Shown here piece by piece: positions 21,399 through 32,985 of a stretch of 64,000 bases of DNA. Every line of letters starts with the position of its first letter. Positions within the stretch are counted from its first letter, which is position 1. Under the pieces are notes generated by a model that had not been told where the DNA came from, did not search any database, and saw only the letters and a list, made by a program, of their open reading frames with translations. The stretch comes from Homalodisca vitripennis (Eukaryota; Arthropoda; Insecta; Hemiptera; Cicadellidae), in assembly GCF_021130785.1 (NCBI RefSeq), contig NC_060209.1:24552001-24616000 (forward strand), given 5' to 3'. The translations under genes were made by a program, and so were the position numbers.

Positions 21399-23096
21399 TT
21401 ACTGGCTACAATCTTGACAAACATAAAACTTTTGTTTTTTAGACTTTCTTTTGTCACAAGCTTCATGAAACCATAGGAAACATTTCTTACATTTTAACCA
21501 AGTCTCACCATTTTTGTCACTTGAGTAAAAACCATCACAAAGTCCACATTGAGCATCATCACCGTCACCATAACTACTGTCACTGTCATCCGTTGACACA
21601 TAGGGTGGGTCTTCGTCGTCATCAGTTGAGTCAGGAGACGGCATCCCTTTTTTCTGTTTCTCTTCTTCTTCTTTGCCTGAGACATGCTTGAGTCATAAGT
21701 CAACTGCCGTTTACCTTTCGTTGTCCTATCTATAGACCCAAGTAGTGCATTTTTAAAGGGGGAAACACTGACAACAGCTGCTGATCCAGCCCTGGAATTC
21801 GATGTTGTTGGAAGAGAAAGAGACGGTACAGGATTGATGTCTGTAGGGGAAACTGTGATTGAGCTTGGCGATTTTTGTTGAGGTGTCTGTATTTCTTGGA
21901 CTTCTTCTTCCATTCTAGTGTTTTGTTGGTGATGGAGGAAATCTTGATCGGTGAAAATGTTAGGATTAAATGACAAAATCCCTGTAGCTGCAAACCCTTT
22001 TGTGGCGATTGATAATGTAGCCGACTTTTCATAGGCTTTTCCTATTTGAAATACCGTAATTGCTCTAAATGGATAGTTTACCAGCCAGTTCTCAATTTCC
22101 TGAGCGTAGTAAGTCTTGAAGCTCTTCATAAACGTTTTATCCAGAGGTTGCATGTGGTCTGAAGAATGAGGAGGGAGGCACACCAATGAGACGCCATTTT
22201 CACGAGCTAGATCGATCAAGTCTAAAATGCGAGTGTGAGTTGTGTGGCCATCAAGAATCAACATCACTGGATCATCTTTAGTTGGTTTCACGTAAGAAAT
22301 GAAATGTGTAAGCCATTTAGTAAACAAATCTGTCTGTATCCAACCTGAAATATGACAAGCAGCAATACTGCCAGGAGGAGCTCCATCCATCAGTTCAGGC
22401 TTCATTCTCTTCCGTGGGAACACCAGCATTGGAGGAACAAAGTTTCCTGATGCTGACATACAAGCAACAATGGTTATGAGGCGACCTCTTTCGGCAGATG
22501 ACAGTTTATGAACTTCTCTTTTCCCCTTTAAAGATACAACTCGCATGCTCTTGTGCTGTACACGTATTACACCAGTCACGTCGACGTTAAATACCCGAGT
22601 TGGTGAGAAATTAACGCGCTCTAGTTCTGGCTTGAGAATATCATAAAACTTTTTCACATTTTCAGTTGAAAATCCTTTTATTCTGGCCAAGGACAAGGGT
22701 TGTGGTTTTCGTAATGACAACTCAGGATGGCGTTTAAAAAACTCCCGTAGCCATTTACTTCCTGCACTTTTTGTTTCCTGCAATATTGTTTCGTATAACT
22801 AGTTGGAAGGCGATTCTTTTGATATCTTTTGCTGTGAGCCCATAAAAAGACCTTTCCATTTTTAGACAATACTCTACAAGCTCATCCTCCATTTCAGTCG
22901 GCAAGACAGGTTTTCGCCACAATGGAACTAAAAGAAGCTTTTCTAGTTCGTCTTCACTTTTTTGTACGTAATATTTTAGTGTCGATCTAGGCACCATAAA
23001 TATTTTAGAGGCTTTTAGCAAACCCATTTCTTTATTTTTCACTGAAATTACTGCCTCCTTCATCTTTAATTTATCCCATGTTTTCCTATGTGCCAT
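21399..23096 (-). pseudogene. Pogo-like transposase, broken by two frame lesions
   Basis: The transposase would bind the element ends and catalyse cut-and-paste movement in the nucleus. The start is placed at the ATG 23096, directly after a splice-acceptor-like TTTGTTTTTCAG. Segment 1 (to about 22757) carries a psq-type helix-turn-helix (ASKIFMVPRSTLKYYVQ) and the beginning of a CENP-B-type DNA-binding domain. Segment 2 (22783-21494) continues it (WLREFFKRHPELSLRKP) and holds the DDE_1-type catalytic domain: Asp in FNVDVTG, Asp in LILDGHTTH and Asp in MQPLDKTF (residues 68, 178 and 215 of the segment), with 36 residues between the last two. The usual Glu of VDETG is Val here. Segment 3 (21644-21399) has an acidic linker and a Cys4-His-Cys3, PHD-like finger (Cys33, 36, 52, 55, His60, Cys63, 76, 79). 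Break 1 near 22757-22783 also seems to have lost roughly five residues. Break 2 is a one-base length change in the A-run at 21648-21653. Confidence 0.88.
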
Positions 23097-23366
23097 CTGA
23101 AAAACAAAGAACGAAATGTTTAAAAAATGTGTTCCCAATATCGCCTAGTGGGCGATAATAGGAACACTGCGGTGGGCGATATTAGGAACAACTCCTCAAA
23201 CAAACATGGCGGCCACTGCAGCCAAACACGCAAAATAAAATGGATCAAAATATTACTTAAACCAAAGCTGTTTCCGAAGTTTTTGAATAGGATCAGTAAC
23301 ATTTTGTAATTACCTTAACTCTCTTATTTTTATACTAATAATAAGTCACATGGGTTTTTAACTCAC
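23097..23366 (-). other. Probable 5' leader intron of the transposase gene
   Basis: On the minus strand CCTAAG|GTGAGT (donor, GT at 23366-23365) and a pyrimidine-rich TTCTTTGTTTTTCAG| (acceptor, ending 23097) bound a 270-nt interval. The acceptor AG directly touches the start codon. Both sites fit the consensus well. The intron contains three of the subterminal repeats. Inferred from sequence only. Confidence 0.55.
23131..23190. repeat. Right subterminal repeat cluster inside the leader intron
   Basis: Three copies of the motif: GTTCCCAATATCGCCT (23131-23146, reverse orientation), GGGCGATAATAGGAACA (23150-23166) and GGGCGATATTAGGAACA (23174-23190). The first two form an imperfect inverted pair able to fold into a hairpin. 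The cluster lies within the inferred 5' intron of the transposase gene. Confidence 0.75.
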
Positions 23367-23530
23367 CTTAGGCGAATATCTTTGAAAAATCACAACATAA
23401 AACTGAGACACGCTAACCTTGCCAAACTTTTACAGATTACTCCAGCTGACGGCTAGTTAGTAGTTCAAACGTTTATGGGTATATCGCAGCACTAACCAGC
23501 AAGTTACTGCAGTGGGCGATATTAGGAACA

Positions 23531-23550
23531 TGGGCATTATTTGGGCCCCC
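23531..23550 (-). repeat. Right terminal inverted repeat of the pogo-like element
   Basis: Partner of the left end. It is followed by TA at 23551-23552 and directly preceded on the inside by a subterminal repeat (23514-23530). Confidence 0.92.
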
Positions 23551-26052
23551 TACCTTATACATAAATTAACTTTTAAACCTGTTGCTTCAGACCTAGTCTC
23601 AAAAACGTCTAGATCAATTCAGATATTTTTTTCATTATCCGTTGAAGCCAGAGAAAATTTAATACCAACCGGTAAGGGAGAAATCAAACATTTTAAGTTT
23701 CCAAATTAATTAAATTGTAACTGACACTTAACACATTTTGATACGCACTGCGAAGTAACTGTTAAATTGTATTAAGTATACAGTGTTTGAGCAGTAGAAA
23801 ATGCAGATTGAAAGCACAATATTATCATTTAAATTTGTACTAGATTGCACCAGTTCCAAATTAAAAACATCTACTCTTTTTGAAATGCTCAATAAATACC
23901 GTTATAAAACCTTCCTTAATGAATAAAGTGGTGAAAGTTTGCACACACCGTTCTCAAAACCGGTTGGCTTCTGCGATGTGGCATTTTTACAATGGCTTAA
24001 GAAAAGGAGTTAATTGCCAGAAAAGACTCTGAGAAACATCAAGACTTCTATCCAGCAATAAATACATTTATTATTTATTAATGATTGTTTTGAAACGTAT
24101 AGCGAAAACATAGAAAGGGTTATCCTTCTTAGTCGAATACATAGAGCTTAAGTATAATACTAGCGCTGGGAATGGATGATTTTGACCAAATTAATTTAGT
24201 CTTGTCAAGCCTAAATATGAGTATAATATCTTTATCTGGAGACACAAGATAACCTTACCCTTGGCATGGAAATGTCTCCGACCATTTTGTATTAGGGATG
24301 GAAATGAGATAAAAATAACTAATCTCAATTATTTTGTATAATATGGTGAGATCAGAATAGATAATAAAATAATTAGTGCTTTTAATATCTACAAATGTGT
24401 TCATATATTTGAGCCCCACTATGTTTAAAATAAATTTCTGCTTAAATTACAATTTAAAGTTATTTGTTAAACGTTATTTTGGATCCATCTAAAGTTACGT
24501 TATATGTCTCATGGATAAATAATTTGGGCCTTTTAGTGTAACAAAATATTTATAGTTTGCTTGACTTTTGAAGTACACTTTTGGACTTTTTGTTTTGTAG
24601 AAGTTTTCCTTAAAACATTACAAAGCAAAAAAAGTGTGCTTTTGTCCTTATTAGATAATTGTTTCGAATACAATATTTCATTCTGTGTTGTTTTTGCAAT
24701 ATAATTTGAGATATCAATTATCTATTTCAGATCCATTGATCAAATAATCAAAAATACTACTGTGATTTTCAGTTTGATCTCGTATTTTATTTTATAGTAA
24801 AGTAGCTGAACAGCACCGTTTTAAAATTATCAGTACCATCGATCTTGTACTATGTATTTCTTCCTTTTACTCACCCTGGCCCTTGTAGAGACCAGTGGCC
24901 TATTAAGGTGGCAGAACAAGAAGAAAAGAGGGTCTTTCTTTGAAATACTATATTTCGGTTATCGACCGTTTGTGGACTGCATTATATTTTGTTTATAATA
25001 ATTTATTGATTATGAATGATTCACTGAGTTTCCTCTATTCTGGTTGTCTTCCGCTTATGAAATGCATGATTTTCTATCAACTACAATTTATGGATTATCT
25101 TCAATTTACTACAACTACCTGAATATGAATTCGTTGCATTTGAAATGTTCGTTGTACAAATAAAATATATAAACAGTGTTAAAAGGTTCATTATTGTAGA
25201 TTCCATTTAGTTAGTTATTCAAGTTTGTATAATGAACAGTACATCTGATATGGGCCGTGCTATAATCAGGCTATTGCAAACAATAATTATAGTTGCTAAA
25301 ATATTGCAACCATCTATTTGACTGTTATTGCAAAAAAATTCATCTCACGATTAGGGTTCAGTTTGAATGAAAAGGAGAATTATATATCAAATTTGATATA
25401 ATATGCGTCAATTATAACAAAGTATATTTGAACATGATCAAAGGAGTTATGAATTGTTAAAGAACAATTAAACATGTGATCATTTATAAAGATGCATGAA
25501 GTACTAATTACATGCAATGGAGTCAAAAATCTTTCAATGTTTTATGAGAATTCTTAAAAACATGCTTAAGTTTTTTTCTCTTCTGAACCCTTTCTCACGA
25601 TCAATTTTCTGCTGAAAATTTGTTTTACAAACTTTGTAGAGAAAATGTCCTGAAAAATAGGCCTATCAAAGTTTGTGAATTCTCCAGGAAATAATTATTT
25701 TAATTGCTCACCTTAAATATAAAGAGATTGTATTGAAGCTGTAAGTAAATTGCTGCTTTACATTGCTTAGTACTGTGATTACTTAGAGAAAACTAATTAT
25801 AAAGTATTCAACTACTATTACATAGTTTCTATACGAAAACTATGTTAAAATTCAAAGTACATTCATAATAAACTATTCGGAGTTAAACTTTACTTTTAAT
25901 AACGTTTCCTCTTATCCCAGGACTAAAAGAAACGAAATTCCTGTTGTGAGCGTTAGAAAATGTGTTTTTCAATCCATTTTTGTTTATTTAAGAAACCTTT
26001 CTATACCAGAGACTAAATGTTTTATACCATAACACCAATATAAATAAACAAT

Positions 26053-26079
26053 TATATATATATATATATATATATATAC
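26053..26079. repeat. (TA)n microsatellite, U2; (CA)n in U1
   Basis: About 13 TA repeats between AAATAAACAAT and CAAGTCTCTTTG, exactly where U1 has the 169-nt (CA)n. Confidence 0.95.
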
Positions 26080-26239
26080 AAGTCTCTTTGTCACAATTTA
26101 TCAACAGCCAAAATAAAAGGTTTCTAATTTATCATACTTAATAAAATACAGTTTACTAATTATACTAATACTAAGTATACTAATTTTCAACAGATTTTAA
26201 ACTCGAAGTATTGTGTTTGTGTACAATTGATCTAAGGTA

Positions 26240-26425
26240 ATGTTAAAGAACCAGAGAGACAGATCATGGGCAAAAATATTAATGGAGTGTCTGAATGATA
26301 TCTATGTTCGATTGATTTCGTTTCAAGAATTGTGTAATGGAACAGCATTCTTCTCTTCTAAACATATGCTAAGAAATGTTAAAAAGTTATTAGTTTTATC
26401 CGGAAAAGTGGTACACTTTTATTGA
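26240..26425 (+). other. Coding-like block, U2 copy (longest frame)
   Basis: 61 codons, including SWAKILMECLNDIYVRLISF and NGTAFFSSKHMLRNVKKLL. See the U1 copy at 15530 for the comparison; U1 and U4 have stops in this frame. Family not recognised. Confidence 0.3.
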
Positions 26426-28608
26426 ATTATTTTATAACCACTTTGATTAAATTTACCATCGTGGTACTAAGTAATTAAATTTTTAATATTAGAATGCCTC
26501 ATGAATTTAACTACTGAAATTTACTGATTTAAGAATAATAGGTTTTTCGAATTTTCCATTATTATTAAAAATAAAAGACGACGTTTCAAGGATTGAAATT
26601 TTTCTTCCTTATAATATAATCCTTAAGAAATTTACATATTATGTAAAATTCTTAAGGCATGAGGATAATTATTAACTACAATTGATAACTAATCACTACA
26701 TGGCGGTGAACTCGTCAAACTTATAGTTAACAGCAGACCAGGTTGAACGTAAAAACAAAGGGGTTGTAATTATTGTTAGTTTTTATTGTTTAATTCATTA
26801 AGTATTTAGTAAAATGTAAGTTTGCATAATTTATATTTTATTTTCACAATTTAATAATACTTTAGAGTAACCATTTAAAAACATTTTGATAGGCTAAATT
26901 GCAATTGAAGCAAATAATCTGATTAACTTTAAAGTATTTAAAATAAGGTGAGATGTGTACATTTAGATTTAGAAGTATGTATAAGAAATGTATCTAAACT
27001 TAAAATCCTGAAATACGACTTAATATGTATTCATAAACATTGGTATTTTAGTATTGCATACATTATTAGCTATAAACGTACACAATTACTAATTCTATAG
27101 CTAGGTTGGGTTTTCCCTCAAAGTGGTAACTACGAATAAAAAATTTTTAAACCCAGGAAAATTTACTAATAATTTGTTTGATACGCATGGTTTGATTTTT
27201 GACATAACATTTTTTGCGCCACTAATTGTAGTAAAGTAACTTTAATATTACCAAGCTATATTCCCTAATCTGCTTTAATAATATAATATGAATAAACATA
27301 ATTGATAGGTGTTGTAATGAATTTTTCAACATGACTATTAAAATATATTTAAGGAATAATTGGGTACAAATACAATACTAATCCATTTATTAATTTATTT
27401 CCTTCAGTTTCAAATTAGCATTCAGTTTGTGGGTCGAGCAAAGGGTAGTAACGTAGGGAATGTAAGGGCTCAATAATACCCTCAGTTTCAGTCTTGCTAC
27501 GAGTGTGTGCGTGGAATTCCTTACTGTTCCAGAAAGCATTTATAGGGGTAATAATGTATTTGATGTAAGGATGAAAAAAAAGTTATTGCTATTACTGAAA
27601 TATTCTTAAAATGGGTTATTTTTATTACTATTATTATTATGTTGTATAATACATGTTGGTAACCATGAAAATCGCGTAAGACTGGATCATTTCGATAAAT
27701 GATTTCAAATACTTTTAATAATATATAATTGAAAGTAGGATGCAGCACCTACAGATTAAGCGTTGATAAAAATATTATTCAGAGGGTTTGAAAAATGTAA
27801 TTTCTGTATGCATGTCTGTTCGGTAAATATTTAAAAAGCAATGAAACTTAGAATTAAAATGTTATAAGAAGCTTTATATCTATATAGGGAACACTGAACG
27901 CGATAATAATATAAATCCAAGGGATTTGGGTGAGCGTTAACGAATATTTTTACATTAATCTTGTCAGTAAAGTTACCTATGGGCAGATCTTTTTAATATC
28001 CACCCAGTGTCATTAAACCTAATGAGCAAATATTTGTCTGTATCATGTAATTGCACATAGCATGGATAAGTTTTGAAAGTCGGTTTTAACAAATAAATTT
28101 CAAGATGGTAGCTATTCGCATTAGATAAAAAATATTTACTCAACTAATTTCTAACATAGAGTCAAAATGGTATATTAAAAAATATCTCGTTTAATCTCAT
28201 AAGATTAAATTAGCTCAATTCCAATCAAAATTTGGAAAAAAAAAATTACTTAACAGTAATTACTTATATCGTAGAAAGGATAGTAGGGTTTTGGAGATTT
28301 ACCACTGTTATATGATAGAAAACGTTTAACACAACGTTTAAAGGATATAAATCTACTATAACACGTATAATGTACTAATAGTCTTTTCGCCTGTCTAAGA
28401 GAATAGAATTCATTCCTCGAAATGTAGTATACATGTAGTATCATATAACGATGTTAAATATATAAAGCCCTATTATCCTTTCAAAACTTCCATTGACAAT
28501 AACAAACTTAAAAAAATTCAGTATTATAGCGAAACACAAAAAAGTATTTTATAATTCTCAGGTCATTTAACATTTTGTTTTCACATGTTTTTGAAACTTC
28601 CAGAGAGT

Positions 28609-29964
28609 AGAAGTTCAAAAATTAGATGTATTCAACATTGCGGGTATAATGTTGAATAAGATGACTACCGTAGTTATTAATAGATTCAGACTAAACTTGG
28701 TACAGAAGCAGCATTTCAATGTAGCGTGGATGAGTTCGTTACTCAGTCTGAACTAATAAAATATTTAAAGATGGTGACTTCATATTCTAGGATACAAATT
28801 TAATTTAGTTAATTTTTAAAAAACCTAAACCAATGCATTAAAATATTAGCTTATTATAAATAACTTTTATTCTTACACATGAAAGAAATATATTTTAAAG
28901 CTTCAATATGGTGGATTCTAAAGCTACAGAACTATAATATTTAATCTTTATAATTGAGTATGTAAAGAAACATAATTTTGGTTTAATTTTAACTAAATAA
29001 AGTCCACGTCTTGACAAAGTAATTTATATGGCTTAATAAAAACTATTTTCTTATAAAGTGTGAAGATTATTGGGTTTCTAAATGTTTAAAGTGTTACGAT
29101 TATATGGATACACCAGCATTTAGAGTTATTGTCCCATAATAAGTGATACGCAAATTAAACATCTAAACTTTATCTTCAGTTTTGATATTTAGAGAATACG
29201 ACCTCACTCAAAATCTACCTTTCTTCCAACTGAGCTGGAAGGGCTATTTCAATTCATATAGATGTAAAGGTTATTGTAGTCTATTTCGCTTTCTTATACT
29301 AATTTTCTAAAAAAATAAATCATACCCAATAATTTACATTAGTCTTCATACTGCACTAGACACTGAATCCAAGTATTTCAATATCTATCTACTTTATAGT
29401 GAACTAACGTAATCGCTAATTTTTAATAGGTATCTAAGTAGGTGTTTTGTTAGTTTGACGAAAATTAGTGGAAACTGGTTAGGATGTTCAAATAACACAA
29501 ATGTTTTTAGTTTTATGTTCAGACCGTCTGTAATCATTTTTTTTAGTAATAATAAAGAACACTTTTACTGCGTTCCTTTCAACAACCAGTAAGGTTTAAT
29601 AAACTACTTTTAAGTGTTGCAGGTTAGTAAACTTCCATTGGAAAATTAATTGATTAAAACGAATGTATGAAATCTGATTTAATCGAGACAATGAATTGAC
29701 TATACAGTAGTCATAGGAATACAATAAGAATCCCACTTTACAAGTAAATTTAATGATGAGAACAAAATCTCACCATTGTGTAAGGCTTCCACAGAGAACC
29801 GGCTTTTGTCAGTCACACCCAATCACAGCCATTGTGTGAACAAACAGCTATAGATTCGGTTATATTTAATTCGTGATTTACAGATTCGTTTATGGTTCAA
29901 TGAACAGTATTTTACATTGATTTTCTGACTGTCCCAAAAGTGGTCTAGACCGCCATGTTCATAT

Positions 29965-30035
<71 letters not shown>

Positions 30036-30104
30036 TTATTACTTTAATTTTATTACTTTATATACAATATATAACTTGAAAATAAAAAATGTTTAGATAT
30101 AAAA
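28609..30104. other. U2-specific segment (~1.5 kb)
   Basis: Not homologous to anything else in the window. It replaces about 200 bp (U1 17927-18128), including the palindrome. It contains a TA-rich microsatellite (29967-30032), no long ORF, no terminal repeats that I can see and no clean target duplication. It rejoins unit sequence just before CTCTTTTAAAACTCAAATAT. Confidence 0.7.
29967..30032. repeat. (TA)n microsatellite, U2-specific segment
   Basis: Two long TA runs separated by TTTATA. Confidence 0.95.
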
Positions 30105-30674
30105 ATATACATACTCTTTTAAAACTCAAATATAACCCTTCATATACTTAATTCTCAGTGTTGCAGTTCACTTAAATTTCTATGTTGATTAAATTTCTGA
30201 ATTGCAATAATTTTGAACTAGGGCTTTGCCCTGATTCTTTTTTGACAACTATTTATGCACACTTAAACTGAAACATGGTTACACGAAATGGAAAGAAAAC
30301 ACATAGTTAAAAAGCTGCAAAACCTTTCCTACTTTTTTACCTAATTCCATGTTTGATTCCATGTTTTTTACCTTATTCATTGTAAATATGAAATTTTACT
30401 TGGGAAATCTTTCCTCATAATTCTGAAATGTGTTCAGTATGATAAGTATTATAATAGTATTCACATAAAATTTCCATTAAACTAACTAAGGTAATGCAAT
30501 GTAAGAGTGCATTTAAGGAATATTTTGTTACTGACACTAAGCATTGATTCCTTTATATTACATTTCTACGAATAAGTGTCACTTGTCATATGACTGTACA
30601 CAGTTTGCTTAAAAAGTTTATTCAGCTATTTTCTCGTTACTGTTTTAGGTACAAATAAAAGAAATGTAAAAATA

Positions 30675-30870
30675 TTCGCTATCGCTCAGCCAAATCCCAT
30701 GGAGTGACATACCAACATTCAAATTTGTGCTACTTATGTGCTACGATCCATGGAAAATTCGTGCAATGCCACAGATCAGTTCATCTTCTAGATATTGTCT
30801 GGGAAGACAGACGGACAGAAGTTATTCTTCCAGCCTTACTTGTCATAGGCTTCACTAAACCTCAGCCAAT
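30675..30870 (+). repeat. ~200 bp interspersed repeat, U2 copy
   Basis: Same element as at 18700, with GACAGACGGACAGAAG in the GACA-rich part. It is followed by a TTA/TAA-rich tail (30875-30970) typical of an element's 3' end. Confidence 0.6.
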
Positions 30871-31519
30871 AACTTATTATTATTATAAGTTATATTATTA
30901 TAATATTAATATTATTGTAATATTATACTATTATTATACCATTATATTATAGTATTATACACTAAAATATTATTACTCCTCTTAAAATGCAATTAACAAG
31001 TGTGTACATTGTATTAGCCCATAAAAGGAATATAAAATAGTCTATTTCTTGTAAGTAAACAAAGTGAAAAAATATGAACGTATAACTGACATAAGAGATT
31101 CAAAGTTATTTAGTATTAATGCATAAACATGTTATTGTACACTGAAGTCTCTTTCAGTGTCAAAATAAGTATAAAAGTATAACTCAGGAGACTTGGCAAC
31201 CTGGAGCCTCTAGCAATATGCTGCAGACTTTTAATCTCTTTTTACCGTCAAGCTGTCCAATATTTATGGGTTGTTTTGGTACTCTGAATAAATGTTTGTT
31301 GACCTTAAAACCTGAGACGGAAAAGAAATAATATACAGTTTCCTCCCAAGTCACAATATGTCATTCCAGAAAGAGTGGAATTATTTTGTTGTTTCACAAA
31401 ACCTTCCTTGCAAGCATCGTCTGTTATTACGTATTTCACTTCTCTGATTTCTTTTTAATTTAAATATACCTCTTAACAGAGTTTATGAAATTTTACATTA
31501 CGTACGTATCAACATTTTT

Positions 31520-31815
31520 TTACTGACTTGGGCCAATGGTGCAGCTGAAGTTAATAAGGCCAAATAATTCAGGACTGTCAATCATTTCCGTGACCAACTT
31601 GTCTAGGTAGAACACATCATGTACTGTACATTCCCTCTGACCTGGTGGGAGTGAAGTCATTGCAGATTTTTGGTATCTCCCATGGGAACATGTGAATCCC
31701 AATCGATAAACGATCAGCCACAGAAACTTACTCTGTGTGATCTTCCAAGCGGTTTTAAAGTGTAAGCCGGTTAGGTACCTCACGCAAAATTTCGGTATTC
31801 CAAAAGTGGTCTAAC
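31520..31815 (-). mobile_element. LINE reverse-transcriptase C-terminal fragment, minus strand, best copy (U2)
   Basis: Reading down the minus strand from 31815, VRPLLEY is followed by a decayed segment, then RLGFTCSHGRYQ, and then VHDVFYLDKLVTEMIDSPEL with FGLINFSC. This fits the C-terminal end of jockey/CR1-type reverse transcriptases (consensus P.LEY..V.W, R.T.HD..FL.KLVNG.IDSPELL..I.F). Stops and at least one frameshift (between LLEY and RLGF) show it is dead. It differs clearly from the plus-strand LINE at 4.3 kb, so each unit holds relics of two LINE families in opposite orientation. Confidence 0.72.
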
Positions 31816-32799
31816 ATTAGAGCAATTTTATAGTTTTTAGAACGTTCGATTTGTTATTACATGACTATATAGAATGTGCATAAGCAAAATGTAACTTAGA
31901 GATAATGGTTTTAAAGTTATGTGTAAGATCTGTATTAGAGTTTAAAAAAGTACTTATTTGGCCCAATAAATCACGATGATCTGTTAGCTTAGTAACAATT
32001 AGGTAAACCCATTAAAATGTTTTTAACATCGCTTGGCTCCACAGAAGTTGGTGTTTTCTTATAGTTTACAGTATTGATACAGGTTTTTAGAGTAGATATA
32101 AAATTGCACAAACAGTTCAGAAGGAATATTTAGTCATATAAAAGCAACTGTAAAACCACGTTTTATCTGCACAACAATGACAAACGATGGTCTCAGACGG
32201 CTGTAAAGTAAAGCCACATTGAGCTCGTACGTGAAGTAGTGTTGCGATCTTTGTGGGTGTCATAAAATATGAGAACATCATGAAATATAGTTACTAGCGT
32301 ATTCTTGATGCATACATTACTCCAACATCAAGATTACACTCTTATGTTGCTTATGAAAATCATTAAAAATTATATTAAACAATAAATATATAAAGAAACA
32401 ATATTGTGAAAGTGTGTTTCTATTTTCTTGTTTATTGTATAAACTGAACTGATATTCGTATGCTACATCCACATTCTTTTACTGTACCTTCAAATTACTA
32501 TATTTACTAACCCAGAGTGAAATGCCGTGGCTTCTGTCTTAATTAAGCTGACCATAGTCGTAATTATGTAATTACCAATTAGTAATAATTATGTATGTTA
32601 TACAAAGTACGATACACCACTTGTCGTTTAACAGGCTTCAATGAGATTGCATACGCAATTTTAAGTCAACCGCATGTGCTATACCATACAAATTGTTAAA
32701 AATTTCATATGATTGTAGTCTGTTTTACAAATTTTTTTGATATGAGATTTATAACGTCATCATCATGGTAACCAATGGAAGCACTGTAAAAGGTTTTAC

Positions 32800-32985
32800 T
32801 AATGGAACAAAATCCCATGGAGTAATATGTAACATCATTAAACTTCTAGTACATTATATATAACTAAAACTTATCGCAAGTTTCAAACTTATAGGTCAGA
32901 TCTTCATCGAGATGTCGTTCGGAAAGGCAGACAAACAGAAATATTTCCAGCTCCTCGAATGTTAGGTTTCCCCAGTAACTAGTCG
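32800..32985 (+). repeat. Diverged second member of the ~200 bp interspersed repeat, U2
   Basis: It shares CCATGGAGTAATATGTAACA, the GGCAGACAAACAGAAA run and TCGAATGTTAGGTTT with the copy at 30675, but is much more diverged from it than the units are from one another. Confidence 0.5.

Larger units (their letters stand above)
21064..23550 (-). mobile_element. Pogo-like (Tc1/mariner superfamily) DNA transposon, 2487 bp
   Basis: Terminal inverted repeats GGGGGCCCAAATATCGCCCA (21064-21083) and, reverse-complemented, GGGGGCCCAAATAATGCCCA (23531-23550) match at 18 of 20 positions. TA dinucleotides flank both ends (21062-21063 and 23551-23552), as expected for the TA target of this superfamily. Inside is a minus-strand transposase relic with a psq-type DNA-binding domain, a CENP-B-type segment, a DDD catalytic domain and a C-terminal Cys4-His-Cys3 finger. 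The two flanks are not adjacent in other units, so the element sits on a rearrangement junction. Confidence 0.92.

Noticed and set aside
21064..23550. Intact autonomous transposon
   Set aside because: Two frame breaks separate the DNA-binding, catalytic and finger segments.
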